DNA from: Bacillota bacterium
GTDB taxonomy: Bacteria > Bacillota > Sulfobacillia > RBS10-35 > Bu92
Length of the DNA stretch: 64,000 bases
Assembly: GCA_014896375.1 (NCBI GenBank)
Contig: JADBKN010000051.1
Span: 186,001 to 250,000, forward strand
Direction of reading: 5' to 3'
Part shown: positions 25,290-34,030 of the stretch, in pieces
How positions within the stretch are numbered: the first letter of the stretch is position 1
How the letters are laid out: each line of letters begins with the position of its first letter
Translations under genes and position numbers: made by a program
Notes under the pieces: generated by a model
The model's database searches: none
What the model saw: only the letters and a program-made list of their open reading frames with translations
What the model was told of the DNA's origin: nothing

Positions 25290-26430
25290 CCCGCGGCCGC
25301 GAGACACGCCCGCCACCAGGCCTCGACCTCCTCCTCTCCTACGCGCGCGTGCACGTAAGGATTGCCCTCGGCCTCCGCGCCCACGCCCACGATGAACGGC
25401 CGCCGCGCGGCGGCGTGCGCCGCCTCCCACACTTCTCCGTCCGGCAGCGCCGTCACCACGACGACGCGCGCCTCGGCCGGACAGGGCGGCATGCGCCTCA
25501 GCGTCTCCGCGAGCGGCCGCCGCACAGCGCCGGCCACGCGCCCCAGCGCCTCCAGGGCGAGCGGCGCGCCTCCCGGCGGCAAGCTCAGGTCTACGTCGGC
25601 CATCTCGCCCAGAAGCCCGCCGTTGACGTGCAGGCGCAGGGCGCCCACCCCCGCGGCGCGCAGCACGAACCACGCCGCCACGCCCAGCGCCGCCTCCTGG
25701 CGCGCCCGCACGCGCCCGAGCCAGACCGGCCTCGTGGTGGCGATATCCACGACGAGGACCAGCGACGGCGCATGCCACGGCGCCGTCTCCCGCACGCGCA
25801 GCCCGCCGGCGCGCGCCGTGGCCTTCCAGTCGATGCTGCGGAAGGGGTCACCCGGAGTGTACGGTCTGAGTCCCACCACGTTCGCCGGGTCGCGGTGCAG
25901 CCAGCCCGCGCCCCCGCGGCGGCCGTATTCGCTCAAGGCCTCGGCGGCCGCCAGCGGCAGCGGCCGCGGCAGCACGACGACGCCGTCGCGCCGGCCTCCC
26001 TCGGCGTCCACCGGCTCGCGCCGCGCCGCCACGAGCCCGAACGGGTCGCCGGCGCGCAGGGAAACGGGACCGAACGGCTGCCAGCCGCGCTCCCGCGCCA
26101 CCAGCTGGAAGGCGCGGCGCACGCGGTGCCGGCCCGGCACGTGCCACGCCTGAACCCAGACGCGCCGCCCGCGGGCGGCGCGCCAGGACCGCGCGGCCAG
26201 CACGCTCACGCCCTCGGCCACCTCGTCCTCCGTGACGAGCCACGGCACAGCCAGCCGCTTGCGGTTCTCCACCGTGATCTCCAGCACGGCGCGGTCACCG
26301 GGGAAGAGGCGTGTGGGACGCACCTCCCGGCGGTACTCCAGATCCTCCAGCAGCCGGCTGCGCCAGGCGCGCGCCGCCCCCGCGCCGGCCGCCGCCGCAG
26401 CCAAAGCCGGCGCCAGCCAGGCGGCGGCCG

Positions 26431-26434
<4 letters not shown>
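25286..26434 (-). CDS. DUF58 domain protein (MoxR-associated, von Willebrand A-like)
   Basis: A 382-residue protein. An N-terminal hydrophobic segment (residues 1-22) may anchor it; a beta-sandwich-like region follows. The DUF58 signature LRPYTPGDPFRSIDWKATAR lies at about residues 195-214, followed by a vWA-like part beginning LVLVVDIATT. DUF58 proteins are regularly partnered with MoxR ATPases, where they are thought to help assemble or mature protein complexes at the membrane. The ATG start overlaps the MoxR stop by 4 bp, so the pair is translationally coupled. Confidence 0.9.
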
Positions 26435-27395
<961 letters not shown>

Positions 27396-27399
<4 letters not shown>

Positions 27400-27797
27400 G
27401 AGCGCTGCCCCCGCGCGCCGCGCGCCTCCGGCTGCGGCGACCCCTCCTGCGGAGGGCCGTCCGGCCAGTCGAGCGCGCCCTCCGCCAGCCCCGCCCGGCG
27501 CGCCGCCGCCTGCGCCGCGGCCGCGGCGTCCCCGTAGACGCACTCGTACAGCAGCCGCAGGCCCTCGGCCAGCCCCGGCCCCGGGCGGCCGAAGAGGCTC
27601 TCCGGCAGAAGGTGGACGCGTCGCGCGCGCACGGCCGAGATCTCCGCCCAACCGGGCCGCCGCGCCACCTCCGCCACCGTCATGCGGCGCTCGGCGGTGC
27701 CGCACCACGAGAGGAAGAGCACGTCCGGATCGCGCTCCCGCACGGCCTCCGCCTCCACGGGCGCGCTCTCCTTTTCGATGCCGCCTCGCTCTCTCAC
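27396..27797 (-). pseudogene. C-terminal remnant of a BtuF-like cobalamin-binding protein
   Basis: The 133-residue frame corresponds only to the C-terminal lobe of a periplasmic BtuF/FepB-type substrate-binding protein: ERDPDVLFLSWCG, then RPGWAEISAVRARRVHLLPESLFGRPGP as landmarks. The whole N-terminal lobe (roughly 130 residues), the linker helix and the signal peptide are missing, and no transporter genes (btuC, btuD) are nearby. The break falls next to an rRNA-spacer-like sequence at 27801-27818. The open frame is intact and coupled to moxR by a 4-bp overlap, so it may still be translated. It is probably a relic; a truncated, re-used cytoplasmic protein is less likely. Confidence 0.7.
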
Positions 27798-27800
27798 GCT

Positions 27801-27818
27801 GTTCAGTTTTCAAGGATC
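27801..27818 (-). other. rRNA-spacer-like motif GATCCTTGAAAACTGAAC
   Basis: On the minus strand the sequence GATCCTTGAAAACTGAAC closely resembles the conserved CTTTGAAAACTGAAC-type element found in the 16S-23S spacer of Bacillota rRNA operons, just ahead of 23S. No rRNA sequence is present around it. It lies between a good promoter (27852-27880) and the truncated BtuF frame. Confidence 0.5.
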
Positions 27819-27851
27819 GGGCGCCGCGCGTAAAGCGCCGCGCGATTCACG

Positions 27852-27880
27852 ATTTTATCGCCGCACCGCATCGCGGTCAA
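27852..27880 (-). promoter_or_regulatory. Sigma-A-type promoter upstream of the MoxR cluster
   Basis: On the minus strand, TTGACC (27880-27875) and TAAAAT (27857-27852) are separated by exactly 17 bp, a near-consensus vegetative promoter. Transcription would start near 27845 and read through the rRNA-spacer-like motif into the BtuF remnant, moxR, DUF58 and DUF4129. A 10-bp direct repeat GCGCCGCGCG (27821-27830, 27835-27844) lies in the leader. Nothing else is seen in the gap 27798-28036. Confidence 0.6.
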
Positions 27881-28036
27881 CCGCCACGATCCACCCACCG
27901 ACGTTTGATGGGGTCGTGCCTTCGGCAGGCCGCGACGCAGTCATGAATGTAGCACCGCGGCGCGCCGCATGACAACGGTGAACCGCTGGCGCGCACGCCA
28001 GTCGCTGCTCGACGGCGCACGCCCAGCCAGCGCTCG

Positions 28037-28777
28037 TCAACCGATCCAAATGAGGATGCGCCCGCCGCTTTCGCGCACGGCGAACTGTGGCAGCGGGCGC
28101 AGGGGAAGCCGGTAGGTGCCGTCCGCCGGTTTTCCCTCGAGATCGAACGCCGCGCCGTGGCACGGGCAGCGCAAGAGGCGCGCGCCCGCGTCCGCATGCA
28201 GCGGGCAGGGCATGTGCGTGCAGGTCGCGGACAGCGCGCGCAGGCGCGCGTCCTGGCGAACGAGGAAGATACCCTGGCCGGCGATTTCGCGATAGACGAC
28301 GGCGCCTTCCGTCACGTCGCCCGACTTCGCCGCCTCCACCCACTCGCCGCGCGTGCCCCGCAGGTCCAGCCAGCGGCTCAGCCCGGCCGCCGCGAGCAGC
28401 ATCGCGCCGGCCGCGGCCGCCAGCCAGCGCAGCGCCTGCCGGCGGGAGATCGCGCCGCCCGGCGCGCCCCACGCCGCCGCGGGGGCATCCGGCGGCGCGC
28501 CGCCGCCGGCCTCGCCGCGGCCTCCGCGGCGCCCGGCGCGGCGCTCGCCGCCCGGCTCCGCGCGCCGCTCCCGGCCTTGCGCCAAGGCGGCTTCCAAGCG
28601 GCGGCGCAACTCCTCCGAGGGTTCCGGCAGGGCGGGCCGCGCCGCGCGCAGCTCGATCATCGCGCGCAGGAGGGCCGCCTCCCGCGGCGACCGCGGCGGC
28701 CGCCCCGGCCGGCGCTCGGCGAGGAGATCCTCGGCCGCCGCCTCGGCCCAGTTGCGCTCATCCTGCGACGGATCCAT
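28037..28777 (-). CDS. Membrane-anchored Rieske [2Fe-2S] protein, possible redox-sensing anti-sigma factor
   Basis: A 246-residue protein in three parts: a charged, helical cytoplasmic N-terminal region (1-108), a twin-arginine-like SRRQALRWL leading into one hydrophobic helix (about 110-133), and an extracytoplasmic Rieske domain with Cys186-x-His188 and Cys204-x2-His207 as cluster ligands. The ATG at 28777 has GGAGG 9 bases upstream; an ATG at 28798 overlaps the sigma-factor stop (ATGA) and would add seven residues. The gene directly follows an ECF sigma gene in the position and topology of an anti-sigma factor. No canonical zinc anti-sigma motif (His-x3-Cys-x2-Cys) is visible. Alternatively it is a plain respiratory Rieske protein. 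Confidence 0.85.
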   Translation of the reverse strand: MDPSQDERNWAEAAAEDLLAERRPGRPPRSPREAALLRAMIELRAARPALPEPSEELRRRLEAALAQGRERRAEPGGERRAGRRGGRGEAGGGAPPDAPAAAWGAPGGAISRRQALRWLAAAAGAMLLAAAGLSRWLDLRGTRGEWVEAAKSGDVTEGAVVYREIAGQGIFLVRQDARLRALSATCTHMPCPLHADAGARLLRCPCHGAAFDLEGKPADGTYRLPLRPLPQFAVRESGGRILIWIG

Positions 28778-28794
28778 GCGCCTACGCCTCCGTG

Positions 28795-29316
28795 TCATGT
28801 GCGCTCGCTCTCTTCCTCGATGCCGGCGGCCGCCTTCAGCGCGCGATGCTGCAGCACGCGGACGTACGTTTCGCTGATGCCCATGCGCATCGCCGTCTCC
28901 CGCACGGAGAGGCCTTCGAGGAACCTCAGCTCCAGAACGGCGCGCTGCCTCTCCGGGAGACGGCCGAGGAGCCTCTCCACGCGCCGCTTCGCCGCCCGCT
29001 CCAGCGCGGCATCGTCGTCGAGCACGATGGGGACGACGTTCTCCAGTTCGCGCGCGTCGAGGGGCGGCTGCCGGTACACCGTGCCCCAGTACTCTTGGAC
29101 GGCGCTGCGCGCGGCGCGCCACAGCCAGGCCCGCACGGCCGCCTCCGGCGCGTCGGCGCGCAGCCAGCGCACGGCGCGCGTGAAGACGTCGGCGCAGATG
29201 TCTTCCGCGTCGGCCGCGTTGCCCACCTGCCGGTACACAAAGCGGTAGAGCGGCCGCAGCATCCGCCGGTAGACGTCTTCAAGCGCCGAAGCCCGCTCCT
29301 GCGGCGCGTCCGCCAC
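28795..29316 (-). CDS. ECF-family RNA polymerase sigma factor
   Basis: A 173-residue extracytoplasmic-function sigma factor. Region 2 spans about residues 15-80 (RFVYRQVGNAADAEDICADVF, then the -10-binding WLWRAARSAVQEYW), and region 4 spans about 115-165 with a helix-turn-helix (LSVRETAMRMGISETYVRVL). Regions 1.1 and 3 are absent, as usual. It lies 21 bp downstream of the cupredoxin lipoprotein gene and just upstream of the Rieske gene, suggesting one envelope/redox-stress operon. Such sigma factors commonly activate their own operon; I did not find a sufficiently clear ECF promoter upstream of 29976 to list. Confidence 0.93.
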   Translation of the reverse strand: MADAPQERASALEDVYRRMLRPLYRFVYRQVGNAADAEDICADVFTRAVRWLRADAPEAAVRAWLWRAARSAVQEYWGTVYRQPPLDARELENVVPIVLDDDAALERAAKRRVERLLGRLPERQRAVLELRFLEGLSVRETAMRMGISETYVRVLQHRALKAAAGIEEESERT

Positions 29317-29337
29317 GCCCCACCGCTCCTTCGCCGC

Positions 29338-29976
29338 CTACTGGACCGTGATGACGCCCAACATGCCGAGATCGCGGTGGCCGTCCACCGGGCACCAGAT
29401 CTCGTAGCGGCCGGGTTTCAGGTCGACGGCCAGCTCGTCGCTTTCGCCGGGACCGAGGCTCTTTGTTTTCACGTCGATGCCCTGGCCCTTGACTTCGAAG
29501 GCGTGCGTGACGTGGCCTTCGTTCTTGACTTCGAACGTGACCCGGCCGGCGCGCAGCTTCAAAGAACCGCTCTTGTCCACATCCGCCCCGCCGATCTCGA
29601 TCTTGAACTCGTAGAGGTCGACATCGACCGTTTCACCCTTTGCGGCTTCCGAGCCGCTCGCGACCTCGGATGCGCCGCCGGCGCCGGCGGACGAACCGCC
29701 CTCAGACGGCGCCGGACCCGCCGCCTCAGACGACGACGCGCCGCCCGCCTCGGACGCCGACCCGCCGCCCGCTTCCGAGGTGGCAGCGCCGGATCCGTAC
29801 CCCGACCCGTACCCACCGTAGCCATAGCCGGACCCGCTCGACGACGAACGGCCGGACGACGTGGAACCCGCCGCCTCGGACGGCCCGCCGCCCGCCGCCT
29901 GCGGGGACGGCGCCCCGCAGCCCGCGGCCGCGAGCAGCGCCGCGGCCAAGAATAAGGCAAGCCATCCCTTCCGCAT
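29338..29976 (-). CDS. Cupredoxin-domain lipoprotein
   Basis: A 212-residue exported protein. The signal ends in the lipobox AAAGC (Cys near residue 20). Residues about 22-115 are a Gly/Ser/Tyr/Glu-rich spacer including a YGYGGYGSGYGSG stretch. The cupredoxin domain (about 116-212) carries a type-1 copper set: His in THAFEV, then Cys-x4-His-x4-Met in WCPVDGHRDLGM. It should carry electrons or bind copper on the outer face. The ATG has GGAGG 10 bases upstream. Its position ahead of sigma and Rieske genes suggests electron exchange with the Rieske domain (inference). Confidence 0.9.
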   Translation of the reverse strand: MRKGWLALFLAAALLAAAGCGAPSPQAAGGGPSEAAGSTSSGRSSSSGSGYGYGGYGSGYGSGAATSEAGGGSASEAGGASSSEAAGPAPSEGGSSAGAGGASEVASGSEAAKGETVDVDLYEFKIEIGGADVDKSGSLKLRAGRVTFEVKNEGHVTHAFEVKGQGIDVKTKSLGPGESDELAVDLKPGRYEIWCPVDGHRDLGMLGVITVQ

Positions 29977-30175
29977 CGAGCGCCCGCCTCCTCACTCTCA
30001 TGCGCGCGTGCGCGCTTCGCTCATGCGCGCGCTTCACCCTGGAATACGGGCGCCCGTTACAGGTCGGTGCGGCGAGGGCCGCCGGGCGGCGAGCGCCGCC
30101 ATCCTGTGCGGCGCGCTCACGCGGCGCGCGCAACGCCATCGACAGGGCGCGGCGACCTCACTCACGCGGGCATAC

Positions 30176-30200
30176 AAAAAACCCGGGCGAACGCCCGGGT
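30176..30200 (-). terminator. Intrinsic terminator after tRNA-Glu
   Basis: On the minus strand ACCCGGGCG-TT-CGCCCGGGT, a perfect GC-rich hairpin, is followed by a run of six T (forward bases 30176-30181). It closes the gltX/tRNA-Gln/tRNA-Glu transcript. The remaining gap 29977-30175 holds nothing else that I can recognise. Confidence 0.9.
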
Positions 30201-30206
30201 GAAATC

Positions 30207-30282
30207 TGGTACCGGTACGGGGAGTCGAACCCCGGTTTCCGCCGTGAGAGGGCGGCGTCCTAGGCCACTAGACGATACCGGC
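30207..30282 (-). tRNA. tRNA-Glu (CTC)
   Basis: Seventy-six bases with encoded CCA. Acceptor stem GCCGGTA pairs with TACCGGT, D arm GTCTAGTGGCCTAGGAC, anticodon loop CTCTCAC (anticodon CTC) on stem CCGCC/GGCGG, and T arm CCGGGGTTCGACTCCCCG are all regular. It follows tRNA-Gln and gltX on the same strand and is followed by a strong terminator. Confidence 0.97.
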
Positions 30283-30306
30283 TCAAATGCTGAAAGCATG
30301 TGCAAT

Positions 30307-30380
30307 TGGCTGGGGAGCCTGGATTCGAACCAGGATTCCACGGTCCAGAGCCGTGTGTCCTACCGTTGGACGACTCCCCA
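30307..30380 (-). tRNA. tRNA-Gln (CTG)
   Basis: Seventy-four bases with encoded CCA: acceptor TGGGGAG/CTCCCCA, anticodon stem CACGG/CCGTG with loop CTCTGGA (anticodon CTG), and a normal T arm. It lies between gltX and tRNA-Glu. In most Bacillota GltX charges this tRNA with Glu first and GatCAB amidates it, so its placement behind gltX is sensible. Confidence 0.97.
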
Positions 30381-30492
30381 TGGAATCCGCGCGAACCTGA
30401 ACGCGCGCGGCAACGTGTATTCTAGCAGACGACGCGCACGCCTGCAATATTCGGCCGGCGGCACGGGCCGCGCATGTGACCGCACACGTGCG

Positions 30493-31962
30493 TCACGCGC
30501 GCGCGGCGTGCGCGCGCACGAACGCCTCCGCGCGCTCCAGGCGCCGCACCGCCTCATCGCGCGGCACAAGCTCCAGCAGGTGGAAGAGGCTCGGGCCCAC
30601 CGTGCGTCCCGTGACGGCGAGGCGCGTGGGGTGGATGAGCTCCGCCGGCCGCACGCCGAGGCGTTCGGCCTCCGCGCGGTAGGCCGCTTCGATCGCCTCG
30701 GCCGTCCAGGACGGCACCTCCTCCGCGATGCGCCGGCAGGCCGCCAGCCGCTCGGCCGCGCCCTCGGCGGCGAAGTGCTTACGCACGCCGGCTTCGTCGT
30801 ACGTCTCCGGAGCGCGGAAGAAGAATTCGATCGCCGCCGGGATCTCCGCGAGCGTGCGCACGCGCTCCAGAACGAGCGCCACGGCCGCCGTGAGCCGCTG
30901 GTCGACCTGCGCCCCCTCGGCCGCGAGGCCGGCCTTGCGCAGCCACGGCAGGGCCCGGCGCGCGACCTCCGCCGGCGGCAGGCGGCGCAGGTGCTGGGCG
31001 TTGATCCACTCCATCTTCTGCACGTCGTACACGGCCGCCGTGCGGCTGACCCGCTCCAGGGAGAACTCGCGGATGAGCTCGTCCATCGTGAAGATTTCGC
31101 GGTCGTCGCCCGGCGACCAGCCGAGCAGCGCCACGTAGTTGACGATCGCCTCGGGAAGGTAGCCCTTCTCGCGGAACTCCTCGACGGCCACGGCGCCGTG
31201 GCGCTTGCTGAGCTTGGAGCGGTCCGGCGCCAGCACCATCGGCACATGCGCGAAGACGGGCGGGTCCACGCCGAGCGCGCGGTAGACGTGGATCTGCTTC
31301 GGCGTGTTGGAGAGATGTTCTTCCGCGCGGATCACGTGCGTGATGCGCATGTCGATGTCGTCGACGACCGACGCGAAGTTGTAGGTCGCCATGCCGTCGC
31401 TGCGCAGGATGATGAAGTCGTCGAGCGCGGCGTTGTCGAACTCGACGTCGCCGTAGATGGCGTCATGGACGACGGTCACGCCCTCCTCCGGCACGCGCAG
31501 GCGCACGGCCGGACGCCGCCCCGCCGCCTCCAACGCGCGCGCCTCCTCCGCCGTGAGGGTGCGGCAGCGCCCGTCGTAGCGCGGCGCGCGGCCGGCTAGC
31601 ACGGCGGCCTCGCGGCGCTCCGCCAGCTCCTCCGGCGTGCAGTAGCAGCGGTAGGCCTTGCCCTCCGCCAGGAGACGCTCCGCCGCCGCGCGGTGGCGTT
31701 CGGTCCGCTGGGACTGGAAATACGGTCCGTACGGGCCTCCCTTGCGGGGGCCTTCGTCGTAGTCGATGCCGAGCCAGAGGAGCGTGTCCGCCATCTGGTA
31801 GGCGAGCTCCTCCTTGGAACGGCTTGGGTCTGTGTCCTCGATGCGCAGCACCAGCGCCCCGCCGGTCGAGCGGGCGAAGAGGTAGTTGAAGAGCACCGTG
31901 CGGGCGCTCCCGATGTGCAGGTAGCCGCTGGGGCTGGGAGCGAAGCGGACTCGCGGCGCCAT
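30493..31962 (-). CDS. gltX: Glutamyl-tRNA synthetase
   Basis: A 489-residue class I synthetase that charges tRNA-Glu and, in organisms without GlnRS, probably tRNA-Gln too. The HIGH-type motif is PSGYLHIGSAR (residues about 9-19) and the KMSKS-type motif is DRSKLSKRHG (about 250). The Zn-binding-like stretch CYCTPEEL is present, and the C-terminal anticodon-binding helical domain is complete. The ATG at 31962 gives the conserved N terminus MAPRVRFAPSPSG with GGGGTGA upstream. tRNA-Gln and tRNA-Glu lie downstream on the same strand. Confidence 0.97.
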   Translation of the reverse strand: MAPRVRFAPSPSGYLHIGSARTVLFNYLFARSTGGALVLRIEDTDPSRSKEELAYQMADTLLWLGIDYDEGPRKGGPYGPYFQSQRTERHRAAAERLLAEGKAYRCYCTPEELAERREAAVLAGRAPRYDGRCRTLTAEEARALEAAGRRPAVRLRVPEEGVTVVHDAIYGDVEFDNAALDDFIILRSDGMATYNFASVVDDIDMRITHVIRAEEHLSNTPKQIHVYRALGVDPPVFAHVPMVLAPDRSKLSKRHGAVAVEEFREKGYLPEAIVNYVALLGWSPGDDREIFTMDELIREFSLERVSRTAAVYDVQKMEWINAQHLRRLPPAEVARRALPWLRKAGLAAEGAQVDQRLTAAVALVLERVRTLAEIPAAIEFFFRAPETYDEAGVRKHFAAEGAAERLAACRRIAEEVPSWTAEAIEAAYRAEAERLGVRPAELIHPTRLAVTGRTVGPSLFHLLELVPRDEAVRRLERAEAFVRAHAARA

Positions 31963-32081
31963 GACGTCACCCCGATGCAGTATACAACACGCGGCGCGCC
32001 GCAGCCGCACGCCGCCCGCCCACGGGGCGCGGCGGCGCGTGCTGCGTGCGGCCGTCGCCCGAGGGTGCGGAGCGTCGCCGG

Positions 32082-32351
32082 TCAGTGAAGGAGCGCCGCC
32101 AGAGTGTAGAGGGCGACGATGCCCGGCACGCCGAGGGCGCCCGCGACGAGCGCCGTCCAGGGATTGACGCCCACGTGCCAGCCGGCCAGCGCCGCCGGGT
32201 ACTGCAGGAGCCAGAGGGCCGCCGCGCCGGCGATGCTGCGTAATAGCCAGAGGCCCAGCCAGCGCAGCGGCCCGCCGAGCGCGGCCGCCAGCGCGGCCGC
32301 CGCGACGAGGCTCACGGCGCCCGCCACCGCCCAGTCCGTCCAAGCGCTCAC
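32082..32351 (-). CDS. bofA: Pro-sigma-K processing inhibitor BofA-like
   Basis: An 89-residue membrane protein with two or three hydrophobic helices and the family hallmark near the C terminus, VNPWTALVAGALGVPGIVAL. BofA holds the SpoIVFB protease inactive in the outer forespore membrane until the forespore signals, so it marks an endospore former. It follows recR and a DUF2508 gene, the same order as in B. subtilis (recR-yaaL-bofA). The GTG start has AGGAGG 9 bases upstream. Confidence 0.88.
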   Translation of the reverse strand: MSAWTDWAVAGAVSLVAAAALAAALGGPLRWLGLWLLRSIAGAAALWLLQYPAALAGWHVGVNPWTALVAGALGVPGIVALYTLAALLH

Positions 32352-32469
32352 GATGCCGCGCCTCCTGAGGACAGCCTATGCGCCGCCCCGCCCGTCTAGA
32401 CGCCGCGACGCCGGCGGCGGCGCGAGCGGTACGCGGGCGGCCGCCGCGCGGGGCGGTGCCGGGCGCCGC

Positions 32470-32928
32470 CTACGCGTGCCGCCGCGGCGCGCCCTCCGCG
32501 GCGTGGCGCGGCGGCGCGAGCGGCGCCGCGAGGCGTTCTTCCCGGGCTTTGCGCAAGAGGTACATGTAGCGCCGCTCGGCGGCCGTCATCCAGTGGATGG
32601 CTTGGTCGATGAGCTCCGGTTCCCCCACCGTCTGGAAGTAGAGCTGGGCCGCCTGCCACTCGCGGCGCGCCTCCTCCACTTCCTCGACGGCGGCGGCCGC
32701 CGGGTCCGGCGGCGTGCCCGCGCCGCCGCGCGGGGCGAGGAGGCGCGCCCTCTCCGCGCGGGCCCGCTGCGCCGCGACGCGCCCGGCGAGCTGCGCGCCG
32801 AGCCGCGAGGCGTGGACGCGGAGCGAGGCGGACGCGGCCGCGGTGTGGGCCGCCAGGGCGCGCAGCGCGGCGGACGCCCGCCCGCGCATGCGTGCAAGGA
32901 GAGCCGCGGCATGAGCGGAGACATTCAT
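32470..32928 (-). CDS. DUF2508 (YaaL-like) family protein
   Basis: A 152-residue protein. The C-terminal 60 residues match the small YaaL family: EEARREWQAAQLYFQ...LIDQAIHWMTAAERRYMYLLRKA is the recognisable block. An extra N-terminal region of about 80 residues, Ala/Arg-rich and helical, is not found in B. subtilis YaaL (about 70 residues). The ATG at 32928 has GGGAGGG about 9 bases upstream. The function is unknown, but the position between recR and bofA is conserved in sporeformers. Confidence 0.82.
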   Translation of the reverse strand: MNVSAHAAALLARMRGRASAALRALAAHTAAASASLRVHASRLGAQLAGRVAAQRARAERARLLAPRGGAGTPPDPAAAAVEEVEEARREWQAAQLYFQTVGEPELIDQAIHWMTAAERRYMYLLRKAREERLAAPLAPPRHAAEGAPRRHA

Positions 32929-33083
32929 CGGCTGGATCCCTCCCGAGCCGCCGCCCGCGACCTGCGCAGGCCGCGACGGCAAAAGGTGGCTCGGTTGGGA
33001 GTATGGCCCGCAGGCGCCGCGCCTAAACGCGCACGCGCCGGAGCGCGATGGTCGCGCCCGGCGCAGCCGTCCCCGCGGCGGGG

Positions 33084-33680
33084 CTAGATCTCGCGGCGCC
33101 CCTCCAGCGCGCGGGCGATCGTCAGCTCGTCGGCGTAGTCGAGGTCGCCGCCCTCCGGCAGCCCGCGGGCGATGCGCGTCACGCGCACGCCCATGGGATG
33201 GACGAGGCGGGCGAGGTAGAGCGCCGTCGCCTCCCCTTCGACGTCCGGATCGGTGGCGATGATGAGCTCCTTCACCGTGCCGTCCTCAAGGCGCCGTAGA
33301 AGCTCGCGGATCGTCAGGTCCTCGGGGCCGACGCCCTCAAGCGGTGAGATGGCGCCGTGCAGCACGTGGTAGCGGCCGCGGTACTGCCGCACCTTCTCCA
33401 GGGCGACGACGTCCTTCGGGCTCTCCACGACGCACAGGAGCGAGGCGTCGCGGCGCGGGTCGCTGCAGATGTGGCAGACGTCGCGATCGGTGAGGTCGGC
33501 GCAGACCGAGCAGCGGCGCACCTCCTCCCGCGCGGCGACGAGCGCCTGCGCGAGGCGGCGGACGTCCTCGGCGGGGCGGTTGAGGAGGTGGAGGGCTAGG
33601 CGCTGGGCCGACTTCGGACCGATGCCGGGCAGGCGGTTCAGCTCCTCGATGAGCGTGGCGATGGGCCCGACGAAGGGCAC
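33084..33680 (-). CDS. recR: Recombination protein RecR
   Basis: The 198-residue RecR is full length and works with RecO and RecF to load RecA at gaps. It has the N-terminal helix-hairpin-helix ([20 protein letters not shown]), the four-cysteine zinc finger ([16 protein letters not shown]) and the Toprim domain ([14 protein letters not shown]... [12 protein letters not shown]). The GTG start has AAGGAGG 7 bases upstream. It sits 26 bp after the YbaB gene in the usual dnaX-ybaB-recR order. Confidence 0.97.
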   Translation of the reverse strand: MPFVGPIATLIEELNRLPGIGPKSAQRLALHLLNRPAEDVRRLAQALVAAREEVRRCSVCADLTDRDVCHICSDPRRDASLLCVVESPKDVVALEKVRQYRGRYHVLHGAISPLEGVGPEDLTIRELLRRLEDGTVKELIIATDPDVEGEATALYLARLVHPMGVRVTRIARGLPEGGDLDYADELTIARALEGRREI

Positions 33681-33706
33681 GGCCGACCTCCTTCAGGCGG
33701 GCGGGG

Positions 33707-34030
33707 CTAGAACGGCAGGCCGGGCGGCAGCTGCAGCCCGCCCGTGACGCGGGCCAGCTCCTGCGCCGCCCGCTCCTGGGACTTGCGCAGGGCGTCGTTG
33801 ACAGCGGCCAGGACGAGGTCCTGCAGCATGTCGACATCGTTCGGGTCGACGGCCGCGGGATCGATCTCGATGCGGCGCATCTCCTGCTTCCCGGTGCAGT
33901 AGGCCTTGACCGCGCCGCCGCCCGCGGAGCCCTCGACCTCGATCTCGGCCAGACGCTCCTGGGCCTTGGCCATCTCTTCCTGCATCTTCTGAAATTGCTT
34001 CATCATCCGATTCATGTCGGCCAAGTTCAT
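33707..34030 (-). CDS. YbaB/EbfC nucleoid-associated protein
   Basis: A 107-residue DNA-binding protein that forms dimers and coats the nucleoid. It starts MNLADMNRMMKQFQKMQEEM, continues with the central VEGSAGGGAVKAYCTGKQEM and the C-terminal helix, all standard for YbaB/YaaK. Its ATG overlaps the dnaX stop by 4 bp and it precedes recR, as in most bacteria. Confidence 0.95.
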   Translation of the reverse strand: MNLADMNRMMKQFQKMQEEMAKAQERLAEIEVEGSAGGGAVKAYCTGKQEMRRIEIDPAAVDPNDVDMLQDLVLAAVNDALRKSQERAAQELARVTGGLQLPPGLPF

